Below are positions 1-5,076 of a DNA stretch of 6,298 nucleotides, in pieces. The position numbers and the translations under genes are program-made. How positions within the stretch are numbered: position 1 is the stretch's first letter; each line of letters starts with the position of its first letter. Origin of the DNA: an uncultured Candidatus Saccharibacteria bacterium (GTDB lineage Bacteria > Patescibacteriota > Saccharimonadia > Saccharimonadales > Saccharimonadaceae); the NCBI GenBank assembly GCA_938030585.1, contig CALHIA010000017.1, positions 1 to 6,298 of the forward strand. Direction: 5' to 3'. The notes under the pieces were generated by a model. That model saw nothing but the letters and a program-made list of their open reading frames with translations, was not told where the DNA came from and did no database searches.

Positions 1-295
1 CTTCCTTCGTGATGGTGAGCTTCATAATATCACCTTCGACAAGCTTGGACTTACTGGCGTAGTTGGCTGGGACTGGGTAGTTCTTGCCGTCTTGGTCGAT
101 CATGATTTGGCCATCAAAGACACCTTCGATAATCTTGCCTTCGTTATTGCTAATGACTACTTCTCTCGGAGTAGTAATGGTTTCTCCGTCTCCGAGCATT
201 GAAATCAAAAGTTCTTTGGCGGCGGCCAAATTAGTTTCTGCTTCTTGAATAAGAGAACGGAGTCGTTTTATTTGTTTTTCTGGTAATTCAGACAT
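1..295 (-). CDS. Conserved small protein of unknown function, N-terminal 98 residues (3' end beyond window)
   Basis: The frame is open from the ATG at 295 to the left edge, so the C-terminus is missing. Residues 1-35 are charged and Ala/Leu-rich (MSELPEKQIKRLRSLIQEAE and on), probably a helix or short coiled coil. Residues 44-98 look like a compact beta domain with the pattern EGVFDGQIMIDQDGK, then YPVPANYASKSKLVEGD and MKLTITKE. I recall very similar small hypothetical proteins with this VPANYASKSKLVEGD signature in Saccharibacteria and other CPR genomes, but no function is known to me. The start is supported by AGGA at -13 to -10 and GAGG close to the ATG, and by a good promoter upstream (333-361). 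It is divergent from rlmH. The alternation of helix and small beta barrel could suit a nucleic-acid or ribosome-associated factor, but this is a guess. Confidence 0.75.
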   Translation of the reverse strand, partial: MSELPEKQIKRLRSLIQEAETNLAAAKELLISMLGDGETITTPREVVISNNEGKIIEGVFDGQIMIDQDGKNYPVPANYASKSKLVEGDIMKLTITKE

Positions 296-332
296 CACCT
301 CGCATCCTGTCTGTTTAATAAATATCACTCTA

Positions 333-361
333 ATCGTACGGCCTTTTTGGGAAAATGTCAA
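333..361 (-). promoter_or_regulatory. Sigma70-type promoter of the left-edge gene
   Basis: Read on the minus strand, a perfect -35 box TTGACA (356-361) is followed by a 17-nt spacer and TACGAT (333-338, 4 of 6 matches to TATAAT). Transcription would start near 326, leaving a leader of about 30 nt with the AGGA ribosome site in it. It is the best -35 match found in the window. Confidence 0.6.
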
Positions 362-416
362 GAAAGATAAGGTTAAAATTAGTGGACTTTATGGAGAAAT
401 TATGTTAAAAAATGCT

Positions 417-430
417 ATTTTTCGAAAAAT
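417..430. repeat. 14-nt perfect palindrome upstream of rlmH
   Basis: ATTTTTCGAAAAAT is a perfect palindrome. It lies just upstream of a -10-like TATGAT (435-440) and inside the first codons of the longer rlmH reading frame. It could be an operator between promoter elements or only AT-rich sequence; nothing else supports a regulator. Confidence 0.3.
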
Positions 431-434
431 CGTT

Positions 435-440
435 TATGAT
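435..440 (+). promoter_or_regulatory. Possible -10 element for rlmH
   Basis: TATGAT matches TATAAT in 5 of 6 positions and ends 6 nt before the ATG at 447, so a transcript from it would start at or next to that ATG. No convincing -35 box is found 16-18 nt upstream (ATGCTA or similar). A tentative call. Confidence 0.3.
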
Positions 441-446
441 AGAAGT

Positions 447-878
447 ATGATTAAAATTATTACTGGTGGAAAGAAGCATATTCCAGAGATTGTGGGGATG
501 ATTTCGGAATACGAGAAGCGTTTGAAGAAGCCGTTTGATATCAAGTGGCAATTTCTGGAGGAGAAGAAGCTTGATGAATATCTAGCTAACTGGCCGTTTA
601 TAGGGCGAGAATTCGTAATACTTTTGGATGAGCGTGGAGTGATTTTTAAGAATAGCCAAATCGCGGAAATTATGTCGAAAGAGTTTAATTTTGGGAAAGA
701 AATTGTTTTAATTATTGGCGGTGCGTATGGTGTGACGGAGGAAGTGAGAAAGAAATCCGATGTGGTCTGGAGTTTTTCGAATCTAGTCTTCCCTCACCAA
801 TTGATGCGAGTGATGTTAGTGGAACAGATTTATCGCACTCAAGAAATTTTACATGGTGGAAAATATCATCACGAATAA
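447..878 (+). CDS. rlmH: 23S rRNA (pseudouridine1915-N3)-methyltransferase RlmH
   Basis: RlmH is a small SPOUT-fold enzyme that uses S-adenosylmethionine to methylate N3 of pseudouridine 1915 in helix 69 of 23S rRNA on assembled ribosomes. The 143-residue product shows the SPOUT knot signatures: IIGGAYGV (89-96), WSFSNLVFPHQLMRV (108-122) and the C-terminal EQIYRTQEILHGGKYHHE. Family members are about 155-160 residues; the shortness here comes from a compact middle between the EYEKRL helix and the SAM-binding loop. I chose the ATG at 447 because MIKIITGGKK aligns with the family N-terminus. An in-frame ATG at 402 would add 15 residues (MLKNAIFRKIVYDRS) that lack counterparts in known RlmH, yet it has a good GGAG (393-396) 5 nt upstream, so the start is not settled. 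No terminator is seen after the stop; the rplJL promoter begins 17 nt later. Confidence 0.93.
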   Translation: MIKIITGGKKHIPEIVGMISEYEKRLKKPFDIKWQFLEEKKLDEYLANWPFIGREFVILLDERGVIFKNSQIAEIMSKEFNFGKEIVLIIGGAYGVTEEVRKKSDVVWSFSNLVFPHQLMRVMLVEQIYRTQEILHGGKYHHE

Positions 879-894
879 AATCAGTGGCAGTGGT

Positions 895-923
895 TTGCAT
901 TTTTCCTTTCTCTCTGATATAAT
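895..923 (+). promoter_or_regulatory. Extended -10 promoter of the rplJL operon
   Basis: TTGCAT (895-900), a 17-nt spacer, then a perfect TATAAT (918-923) preceded by TGA, giving the extended -10 form TGnTATAAT (915-923). The start site would be about 929-931, exactly where the structured leader begins. This is the strongest -10 in the window, as expected for a ribosomal protein operon. Confidence 0.8.
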
Positions 924-930
924 GTAGGAA

Positions 931-1004
931 GTTACCAAAGACAGTGACGGAGTAATCTTAATAAGGTCACCGAGGAAAATCTTCTAATTAATTTTTCTGG
1001 TAAC
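931..1004 (+). ncRNA. Ribosomal protein L10 leader (autoregulatory 5' UTR element)
   Basis: This lies between the promoter and rplJ, where many bacteria carry the L10 leader that is bound by the L10-L12 complex to repress its own operon. A closing stem pairs GTTACC (931-936) with GGTAAC (999-1004). Inside it, GTGAC (944-948) pairs with GTCAC (966-970), and CTT (957-959) can pair with AAG (963-965). This leaves an asymmetric GGAGTAAT bulge of the kind that could form the bent protein-binding motif. The helices were found by eye; membership in the known leader family rests on position, architecture and the downstream gene. Confidence 0.72.
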
Positions 1005-1033
1005 GAAAATTAAAAATTCGTAAACTTTTTAAT
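988..1033 (+). promoter_or_regulatory. Overlapping alternative hairpins downstream of the L10 leader
   Basis: Two AT-rich stems share bases. TTAATTTT (988-995) pairs with AAAATTAA (1006-1013), with GGTAAC in its loop. ATTAAAAA (1009-1016) pairs with TTTTTAAT (1026-1033) around a 9-nt loop. They cannot form together, and the first places the 3' arm of the leader's closing helix in its loop. This could be part of an on/off switch before the rplJ ribosome site AGGGA (1051-1055), though AU-only helices are weak. Confidence 0.35.
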
Positions 1034-1062
1034 AAAAAATTTAACAATCAAGGGAACTTTTT

Positions 1063-1578
1063 ATGGCAATTTCCAAAGATAAAAAGAATACATTGGTTGC
1101 AGATTTAACTAAGCTTTTATCAGAAGCTAAACTAACTGCTTATGCAAACTATCAAGGTTTGTCTGTAGCTGAACTCGAAGAGTTGCGTCACAGTGCTCGT
1201 GAGCAGGGTGTAAAAATCAAAATCGTAAAGAACCGCTTGGTTCGTGTTGCGATGAATGAAATCGCTGTCTACAAAGACACCGACACTACTCACCTCACTG
1301 GTCAATTAGTTTACGCTATTTCTGATACCGACGAAATCGCTCCTGCTAAGATTTTGGCAGAGTTTGGTAAGACCCACAAAGCTTTCGAACTTTTGGGTGG
1401 TTTTTCTGAAACTGGCAACGCCTTGGATACTGCAGAGATCAATGCTCTTGCATCTCTTCCTTCCAAGAACGAATTGGTCGCCCAGGTGGTGGCTCAATTG
1501 CTTTCCCCAGTCAACGATTCCATCTCAGCTCTCGCTGGTGGTCTTTCCGGAATTGTTTCTGGCTTAGAAAACAAGTAA
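1063..1578 (+). CDS. rplJ: 50S ribosomal protein L10
   Basis: L10 anchors the flexible L12 stalk to 23S rRNA at the GTPase-associated centre, beside L11. The 171-residue product has the usual length. The N-terminal rRNA-binding domain begins MAISKDKKNTLVADL and holds the family patterns AYANYQGLSVAELEELR (27-43) and KIKIVKNRLVRVAM (51-64). The C-terminal helix (about 139-171: LVAQVVAQLLSPVNDS, then ALAGGLSGIVSGLENK) is where L12 dimers dock. The start is set by AGGGA (1051-1055) 7 nt before the ATG. It is first in an operon with rplL, 45 nt upstream of it, and is preceded by the L10 leader, so the protein probably regulates its own synthesis. rplK and rplA, often adjacent in bacteria, are not upstream here; rlmH is. 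Confidence 0.97.
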   Translation: MAISKDKKNTLVADLTKLLSEAKLTAYANYQGLSVAELEELRHSAREQGVKIKIVKNRLVRVAMNEIAVYKDTDTTHLTGQLVYAISDTDEIAPAKILAEFGKTHKAFELLGGFSETGNALDTAEINALASLPSKNELVAQVVAQLLSPVNDSISALAGGLSGIVSGLENK

Positions 1579-1623
1579 CAAGTGTACTATTAATAACAAA
1601 TTTAATTTTTCGAAAGGTCTAAT

Positions 1624-1995
1624 ATGGCTGATATTAAAAAACTTGCTGAAGAATTAGTAAATCTTACTGTTCTTGAAGTAAACGAACTCAAAAATACTCT
1701 CAAAGATGAATACGGTATTGAACCAGCTGCTGCTGCTGTTGCTGTTGCTGCTGCTCCTGCCGCTGCTGCCGAAGAAGAAGGCAAATCTGAATTTAACGTC
1801 GTCCTTAAGGACGCTGGCGCTCAAAAGATCGCTGTAATCAAGGCTGTTAAAGAAGCTACCGGTCTTGGTCTTGGTGAAGCTAAAGCCCTCGTTGATGGTG
1901 CTCCTTCAACCGTAAAAGAAAACGTCAAGAAAGACGAAGCTGAAGCTTTGAAGAAAACTCTCGAAGAAGCTGGTGCTGTCATCGAATTAGCTTAA
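1624..1995 (+). CDS. rplL: 50S ribosomal protein L7/L12
   Basis: L7/L12 forms the mobile stalk dimers bound to L10 that recruit EF-Tu, EF-G and other translational GTPases. The 123-residue product is of normal length. It has an N-terminal dimerisation helix region (1-33, ADIKKLAEELVNLTVLEV and on) and an Ala/Val-rich hinge (about 36-50) ending in three glutamates. The globular C-terminal domain carries the hallmark KIAVIKAVKEATGLGLGEAK (68-87), LVDGAPSTVKENV (89-101) and a closing LEEAGAVIELA. The start is supported by AAAGG (1613-1617) 6 nt upstream. It is the last gene of the operon, followed by a strong terminator. The Ala-rich hinge is encoded by GCT/GCC runs, which gives a spurious reverse-strand frame here. 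Confidence 0.98.
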   Translation: MADIKKLAEELVNLTVLEVNELKNTLKDEYGIEPAAAAVAVAAAPAAAAEEEGKSEFNVVLKDAGAQKIAVIKAVKEATGLGLGEAKALVDGAPSTVKENVKKDEAEALKKTLEEAGAVIELA

Positions 1996-2024
1996 TTAAA
2001 GCTCTGAAGTTTACGAATTTATCG

Positions 2025-2055
2025 AAAAATATCCCACTAAGGTGGGATATTTTTT
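2025..2055 (+). terminator. Rho-independent terminator of the rplJL operon
   Basis: The stem ATATCCCAC (2029-2037) pairs perfectly with GTGGGATAT (2042-2050) around a TAAG loop and runs into six T (2050-2055). An A-run at 2025-2028 could lengthen the stem by pairing with the T-run, so it might also stop transcripts on the minus strand. Confidence 0.92.
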
Positions 2056-2120
2056 ATGGCTAACTTCTGAAGGATGAATAAATGAGTGAGTGGTTGTCTC
2101 TTGTCGTATTTTTTATGGAA

Positions 2121-2153
2121 GATAAAAATACCCCAGATGTTATGGGGTATTTT
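2121..2153 (-). terminator. Rho-independent terminator of the split DUF285 gene
   Basis: Immediately after the TAA stop (2157-2159) on the minus strand, an 11-bp stem (2125-2135 with 2143-2153, core ACCCC/GGGGT) closes a 7-nt loop. On the minus strand it is followed by a T-rich TTTTTATC tail. The plus strand also has a short T-run after it, so it may be bidirectional, as expected between converging operons. Confidence 0.88.
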
Positions 2154-2156
2154 AGT

Positions 2157-2915
2157 TTATGTTTTCTTGGTGAAGGCACCAGGAGCGCCAGGTTTATTGA
2201 TGCGAGCGTAAGAAACATTATTGCCAATGTAATTAAGGTTGGAAGTAACGCCATAGAACATATCATTAGATTTTGTAACTTTCGTAGTTACGAAGCTTTC
2301 GGAGGCGTAGACATATTGGAGCCAGGTCGACTGAGCAAACATGCTGGTGGTATTTTCAAGATTTCGAGTATCCCAGTTAGTAAGGTCAAGGATTTTTAGC
2401 CAGGTGTAGTTGAACATACTTTCGGCATTGACTAGACTTCTAGTATCAAAGGAGCTGAGGTCAAGATTAAGCACATAAGTATTATTGAACATGAAGCTCA
2501 TATTCTTGACTTTTCCAGTATTAAATTCAAATTTTACATTAGTCCCCCTTAGAAGACCAGAACTATTAGCTCCGAACATGCCCTCCATATTTTCAACATT
2601 AGCGGTTTCGAGAGTGTTAATATTATCAAGTTTTGTGATATTGCCAATGCCATAGAACATATAACTAGTGTCGGTAAGATTTGGAGTATGGAAGATTGGT
2701 AAGGTGATTTCAGTATGGTATGAATTGTATTTAAATAGGCCACGCATCGAGGTTAGGTGCGGTAGATTCAGATTATTGCCTGGCCAGATAATCTTGCCAG
2801 TTGAAGAAGTTTTACTTTCTGAGCTAAATGTGCCTTCCAGAGTGGTGACATTACTGAGGTCAAAATGAGAAATATCAAGTTGAGGAGTATCTAGATTTTG
2901 GAACATATAACTCAT
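2157..2915 (-). CDS. C-terminal part of a frameshifted DUF285 (BspA-like) surface protein, 252 codons
   Basis: This frame begins at MSYMFQNLDTPQLDIS, in the middle of a DUF285 repeat, and has no signal peptide or ribosome site. It is the displaced C-terminal portion of the upstream 681-codon gene. Its repeats follow the family form: SMFNYTWLKILDLTNWDTRN, an interruption with KIIWPGNNLNLPHLTSMRG, then a terminal YASESFVTTKVTKSNDMF and a final YARINKPGAPGAFTKKT, the usual closing segment of this family. It aligns end to end with the gene at 5077-6298, for example GKIIWPGNNLNLPHL against KQIIWPTGTINAPNL. No sortase motif or C-terminal membrane helix is present. The ATG overlaps the preceding TGA (ATGA, 2912-2915), so reinitiation is conceivable, but the product would stay in the cytoplasm. 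Most likely a pseudogene fragment unless the frame is rescued. Confidence 0.8.
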   Translation of the reverse strand: MSYMFQNLDTPQLDISHFDLSNVTTLEGTFSSESKTSSTGKIIWPGNNLNLPHLTSMRGLFKYNSYHTEITLPIFHTPNLTDTSYMFYGIGNITKLDNINTLETANVENMEGMFGANSSGLLRGTNVKFEFNTGKVKNMSFMFNNTYVLNLDLSSFDTRSLVNAESMFNYTWLKILDLTNWDTRNLENTTSMFAQSTWLQYVYASESFVTTKVTKSNDMFYGVTSNLNYIGNNVSYARINKPGAPGAFTKKT

Positions 2916-4957
2916 ATCGGTGAGATTTGCAGTATTGAATGTGCTTGGGAAGGTTTTGCGAACATATACGAGGCGTTGGTGACTTTATCGGCTTTAAGAT
3001 TCGGGATGATGTTGGCTTGTGATAGATATGGTGTATTGGCAAATAGGTGACTGAGATTAAGGGCATTTTTGATATCTAATTTATCAAAATTATTAATAGT
3101 TGTGAGCTTAGAGGCATTTTCAAAAAGAGAGCTCATGTCGGTAACATTTGAAGTATTAAAGACGGTTGGTAAGGTGACCGTTTTAAGTTCGGATGCACCT
3201 TTAAAGATACCAGCGACTGCGGTAAGTGGTCCAGTTTGCATACTGCCAAGGTCGATATTTTTAACCTTACTATTTTCAAACATGTAGGACATATCAGTAA
3301 TGTTGTTGCCGCCTAGATTATTATTGTTTAATACGAGTTGATCTGCAGAAGTGTCTTTAAACATCCCAGAAAGATTAGTTGCCGCACTAAAGGTGATTTT
3401 GGATAGATCGATATTGCTTGCGTTTGTGGCACCATTAAACATGTTTGAGAAGTCAGTGGTGCTAGAAAATGTTGCCTCTGGCATACTAATTGTAGCAGCT
3501 TGAGCATTTTTAAACATTCCACTCGCATTTTCAACGTTATTAAAAGTTGCTTTTGGCATAGTAATCGTGGTGGCTTTGGTGTTTTCAAACATTCCACTAG
3601 CATTTTCAACGTTATTAAAAGTTGCATTTCCGAGGGTAATGGTGGTGGCGGCGGAATTTTTGAACATATTTTGGGTATTGGTGGTGTTTTCGAAGGTTGA
3701 ATTACTGAGATTGATTTCTCGTAGTGCCGAATTTTCGAAAATAGATGAGGCGTCTTCCATGTCGGAAATAGTCCAAGTAGAAAGATCAGCAGTCTCAAGG
3801 TATTTTGCGTTTTTGAAAAGATTAGAAATATTTTTGGCATTTGACATGAAAGAGGTGTCATCAATAACGGAAATACCAGAATCTTCGTAAAGTGATTCTA
3901 TATTTTCAACTTCTGCCTTTTTCAGATAATTGGTGAATTCATCGGCTTTAAATTTGTTGCTATAATAACTCGTCGTTTTATGAAAGAGGTGTGAAGCATC
4001 TTTGACTTTGGAAAAATCGAGCATGTTACTATCTCGTCCATCATTAAAGGTGAAAGATACATCTCTATTGATATTAGTGAGTCCGGAGAACATATAAGAT
4101 AGATTTTCTGGGAAGATAAGCTTGGTGGCAGGTGTCCAAATGCAGTATTTATCCCAAGAGTTACGATATCCGCCAAGATAGACCGGTGCTTCGGAATCTG
4201 GAGTGGAAATTAAACTCGTGCGTTCTGGTGTAATATCGTTACTACATTTATTTTTACCAACTGAAATATTAAGATCAGGATAATAAGAATTGCTGGTAGT
4301 TTTTAATGGGTCATTAAAGTAGCTTTGATCGGTAATACCAAGGCCTTTTTTGAGGGCCTTATTTAGTTCGGGGCCATTGACGATTTTGGCAGTAGACTCA
4401 CCTTCTGAGATGAGGGTGAAAATTAATTTACGTTGGTATGATCCTGCTGGGATATTATTGCGAAGTGCAAAGCCTAGGTTGAATTTAAAGTCATCGGCAG
4501 CTGTGAGTTGAGTGGTGACATTACGGATTAACGCTGGTGATTGAAGGTTTGGAATGTAATTATAAAGCTTATTGTCAATGGTTTCAGTATTGTAGCCGTA
4601 CTGATTATTCATATCACTAGACAGATTATTATTGCTGCCATATACCGAGGTAATTTTAAAACTATTCCCCGTGGTACTAATGAGACCAGTCTCGGCACTG
4701 TCGCTACTAAAATAGAGCTTATATCCAGTCGTACTATTAGTGTTGACGGTTAAATCGAGAGTTTTGGTGATTTCGGTTTTGGCCTGGGTGCCAGTGTCGG
4801 CCTGAATGCTAACATTTGATGGGACTGTAATAGAAATAGAGCTAGCAAAAGTGTCTTGAGTTTTAATCAAGAAAAACGTAAGGCTGAAAAATATAGCAAA
4901 GCTAATCTTTTGGCCTAGCTCACAAAAAACTTTTCCGTGAGTTCGCAGTTTGGTCAC
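2912..4957 (-). CDS. Secreted DUF285 (BspA-like) repeat surface protein, N-terminal 681 codons, frameshifted at 2954-2957
   Basis: The gene starts at GTG 4957, chosen because GGAGG (4963-4967) lies 5 nt upstream and the frame then opens with a signal peptide: basic MTKLRTHGK, hydrophobic ISFAIFFSLTFFLI (18-31), likely cleavage after TFA (38). Residues 40-187 form a Thr/Asn-rich, probably all-beta domain (ISITVPSNVSIQ, STTGYKLYFSSDS, NNIPAGSYQRKLIFTLISEG). A linker (188-284) holds the only two cysteines of the mature part, C238 and C272. DUF285 units follow from about 285, typically SxMF then LDLS, FNTSNVTDMS, with 25-27 residue spacing. DUF285 proteins resemble BspA leucine-rich adhesins, so a role in surface binding is likely but unproven. 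Reading passes out of frame at codon 668 and ends after 13 aberrant residues (PSQAHSILQISPI). Restoring the frame gives a 933-residue protein. The gene has its own promoter and a paralog upstream. Confidence 0.85.
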   Translation of the reverse strand: MTKLRTHGKVFCELGQKISFAIFFSLTFFLIKTQDTFASSISITVPSNVSIQADTGTQAKTEITKTLDLTVNTNSTTGYKLYFSSDSAETGLISTTGNSFKITSVYGSNNNLSSDMNNQYGYNTETIDNKLYNYIPNLQSPALIRNVTTQLTAADDFKFNLGFALRNNIPAGSYQRKLIFTLISEGESTAKIVNGPELNKALKKGLGITDQSYFNDPLKTTSNSYYPDLNISVGKNKCSNDITPERTSLISTPDSEAPVYLGGYRNSWDKYCIWTPATKLIFPENLSYMFSGLTNINRDVSFTFNDGRDSNMLDFSKVKDASHLFHKTTSYYSNKFKADEFTNYLKKAEVENIESLYEDSGISVIDDTSFMSNAKNISNLFKNAKYLETADLSTWTISDMEDASSIFENSALREINLSNSTFENTTNTQNMFKNSAATTITLGNATFNNVENASGMFENTKATTITMPKATFNNVENASGMFKNAQAATISMPEATFSSTTDFSNMFNGATNASNIDLSKITFSAATNLSGMFKDTSADQLVLNNNNLGGNNITDMSYMFENSKVKNIDLGSMQTGPLTAVAGIFKGASELKTVTLPTVFNTSNVTDMSSLFENASKLTTINNFDKLDIKNALNLSHLFANTPYLSQANIIPNLKADKVTNASYMFAKPSQAHSILQISPI
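2954..2957 (-). other. Frameshift site splitting the DUF285 gene
   Basis: On the coding strand the codons are GCA AAA CCT (Ala667 Lys668 Pro669). A shift of -1 on the AAAA run gives AAA ACC TTC CCA, restoring TFPSTFNTANLTDMSYMF, a proper DUF285 continuation into the 252-codon frame. The distance between the flanking MF motifs (bases 2965 and 2906) is 59 nt, while the same unit in the paralog is 81 nt. The site is therefore 22 nt short, which alone explains the shift. Confidence 0.85.
3443..3667 (-). repeat. Three tandem 75-bp units coding 25-residue DUF285 repeats
   Basis: Codons 431-455, 456-480 and 481-505 form three exactly spaced units starting with MF and containing ATxTIxMPxATF-type sequence. 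At DNA level 3512-3550 and 3587-3625 are 39-nt blocks 75 bp apart that differ at one base (3524 against 3599). The third unit has diverged. Units outside this block are 25-27 residues long and much less alike. Confidence 0.85.
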
Positions 4958-4962
4958 TTAAT

Positions 4963-4967
4963 CCTCC
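4963..4967 (-). promoter_or_regulatory. Ribosome binding site deciding the GTG start of the DUF285 gene
   Basis: GGAGG on the minus strand followed by a 5-nt ATTAA spacer and GTG (4957). An ATG just before it (4968-4970) is closed after three codons by TAA, so it cannot be the start. Confidence 0.8.
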
Positions 4968-4980
4968 ATTTTATTAGCTC

Positions 4981-4999
4981 ATCTGATACGTATTCAGAT
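4981..4999. repeat. Inverted repeat in the leader of the DUF285 gene
   Basis: ATCTGA (4981-4986) and TCAGAT (4994-4999) are perfect inverted arms around TACGTAT, whose first six bases are themselves palindromic. It lies between the promoter and the ribosome site, so it could form a 6-bp RNA hairpin or bind a dimeric regulator. Confidence 0.5.
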
Positions 5000-5021
5000 T
5001 AAGCTTATTCTTAACACTACT

Positions 5022-5030
5022 ATTTTAGCA
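5022..5030 (-). promoter_or_regulatory. Extended -10 promoter of the complete-5' DUF285 gene
   Basis: The minus strand reads TGCTAAAAT: TGn plus TAAAAT (5 of 6 matches). Transcription would start near 5015, giving a leader of about 58 nt that includes the inverted repeat at 4981-4999 and the GGAGG. The -35 region (around 5045-5050, TCCATT) is poor, as is common for extended -10 promoters. Confidence 0.5.
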
Positions 5031-5076
5031 TAAATGGAATAGCGAATGGAAGAGTGAAAATGAAGATTTTGGGGAT

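Noticed and set aside
1009..1033. Hairpin before rplJ as an intrinsic terminator
   Set aside because: The stem is only A-T pairs and is followed by A-rich sequence instead of a T-run.
1602..1784. Ala/Ser-rich reverse-strand reading frame within rplL
   Set aside because: It is the antisense of the GCT-rich L12 hinge and has no ribosome site or family likeness.
2082..2399. 105-codon plus-strand frame antisense to the DUF285 C-terminus
   Set aside because: It spans the terminator hairpin, has no convincing ribosome site and lies antisense to a well-supported coding region.
2912..2914. Alternative genetic code with TGA as a sense codon, as in some CPR lineages
   Set aside because: Reading through this TGA continues in the wrong frame and soon meets TAG. 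No in-frame TGA occurs within rlmH, rplJ, rplL or the intact paralog.
3443..3667. Repeats as a CRISPR array
   Set aside because: The repeats are in-frame 75-bp coding units with no unique spacers, inside a protein repeat domain.
3328..3864. 178-codon minus-strand frame inside the DUF285 gene
   Set aside because: It is an alternative-frame reading of the repeats, fully overlapped by the real gene; its Leu/Pro-rich repeats mirror the DNA repeats only.
4901..4957. Lipoprotein signal with C12 as the lipidated cysteine
   Set aside because: The cysteine precedes the hydrophobic stretch, and VFC lacks a lipobox; a standard signal peptide ending at TFA fits better.
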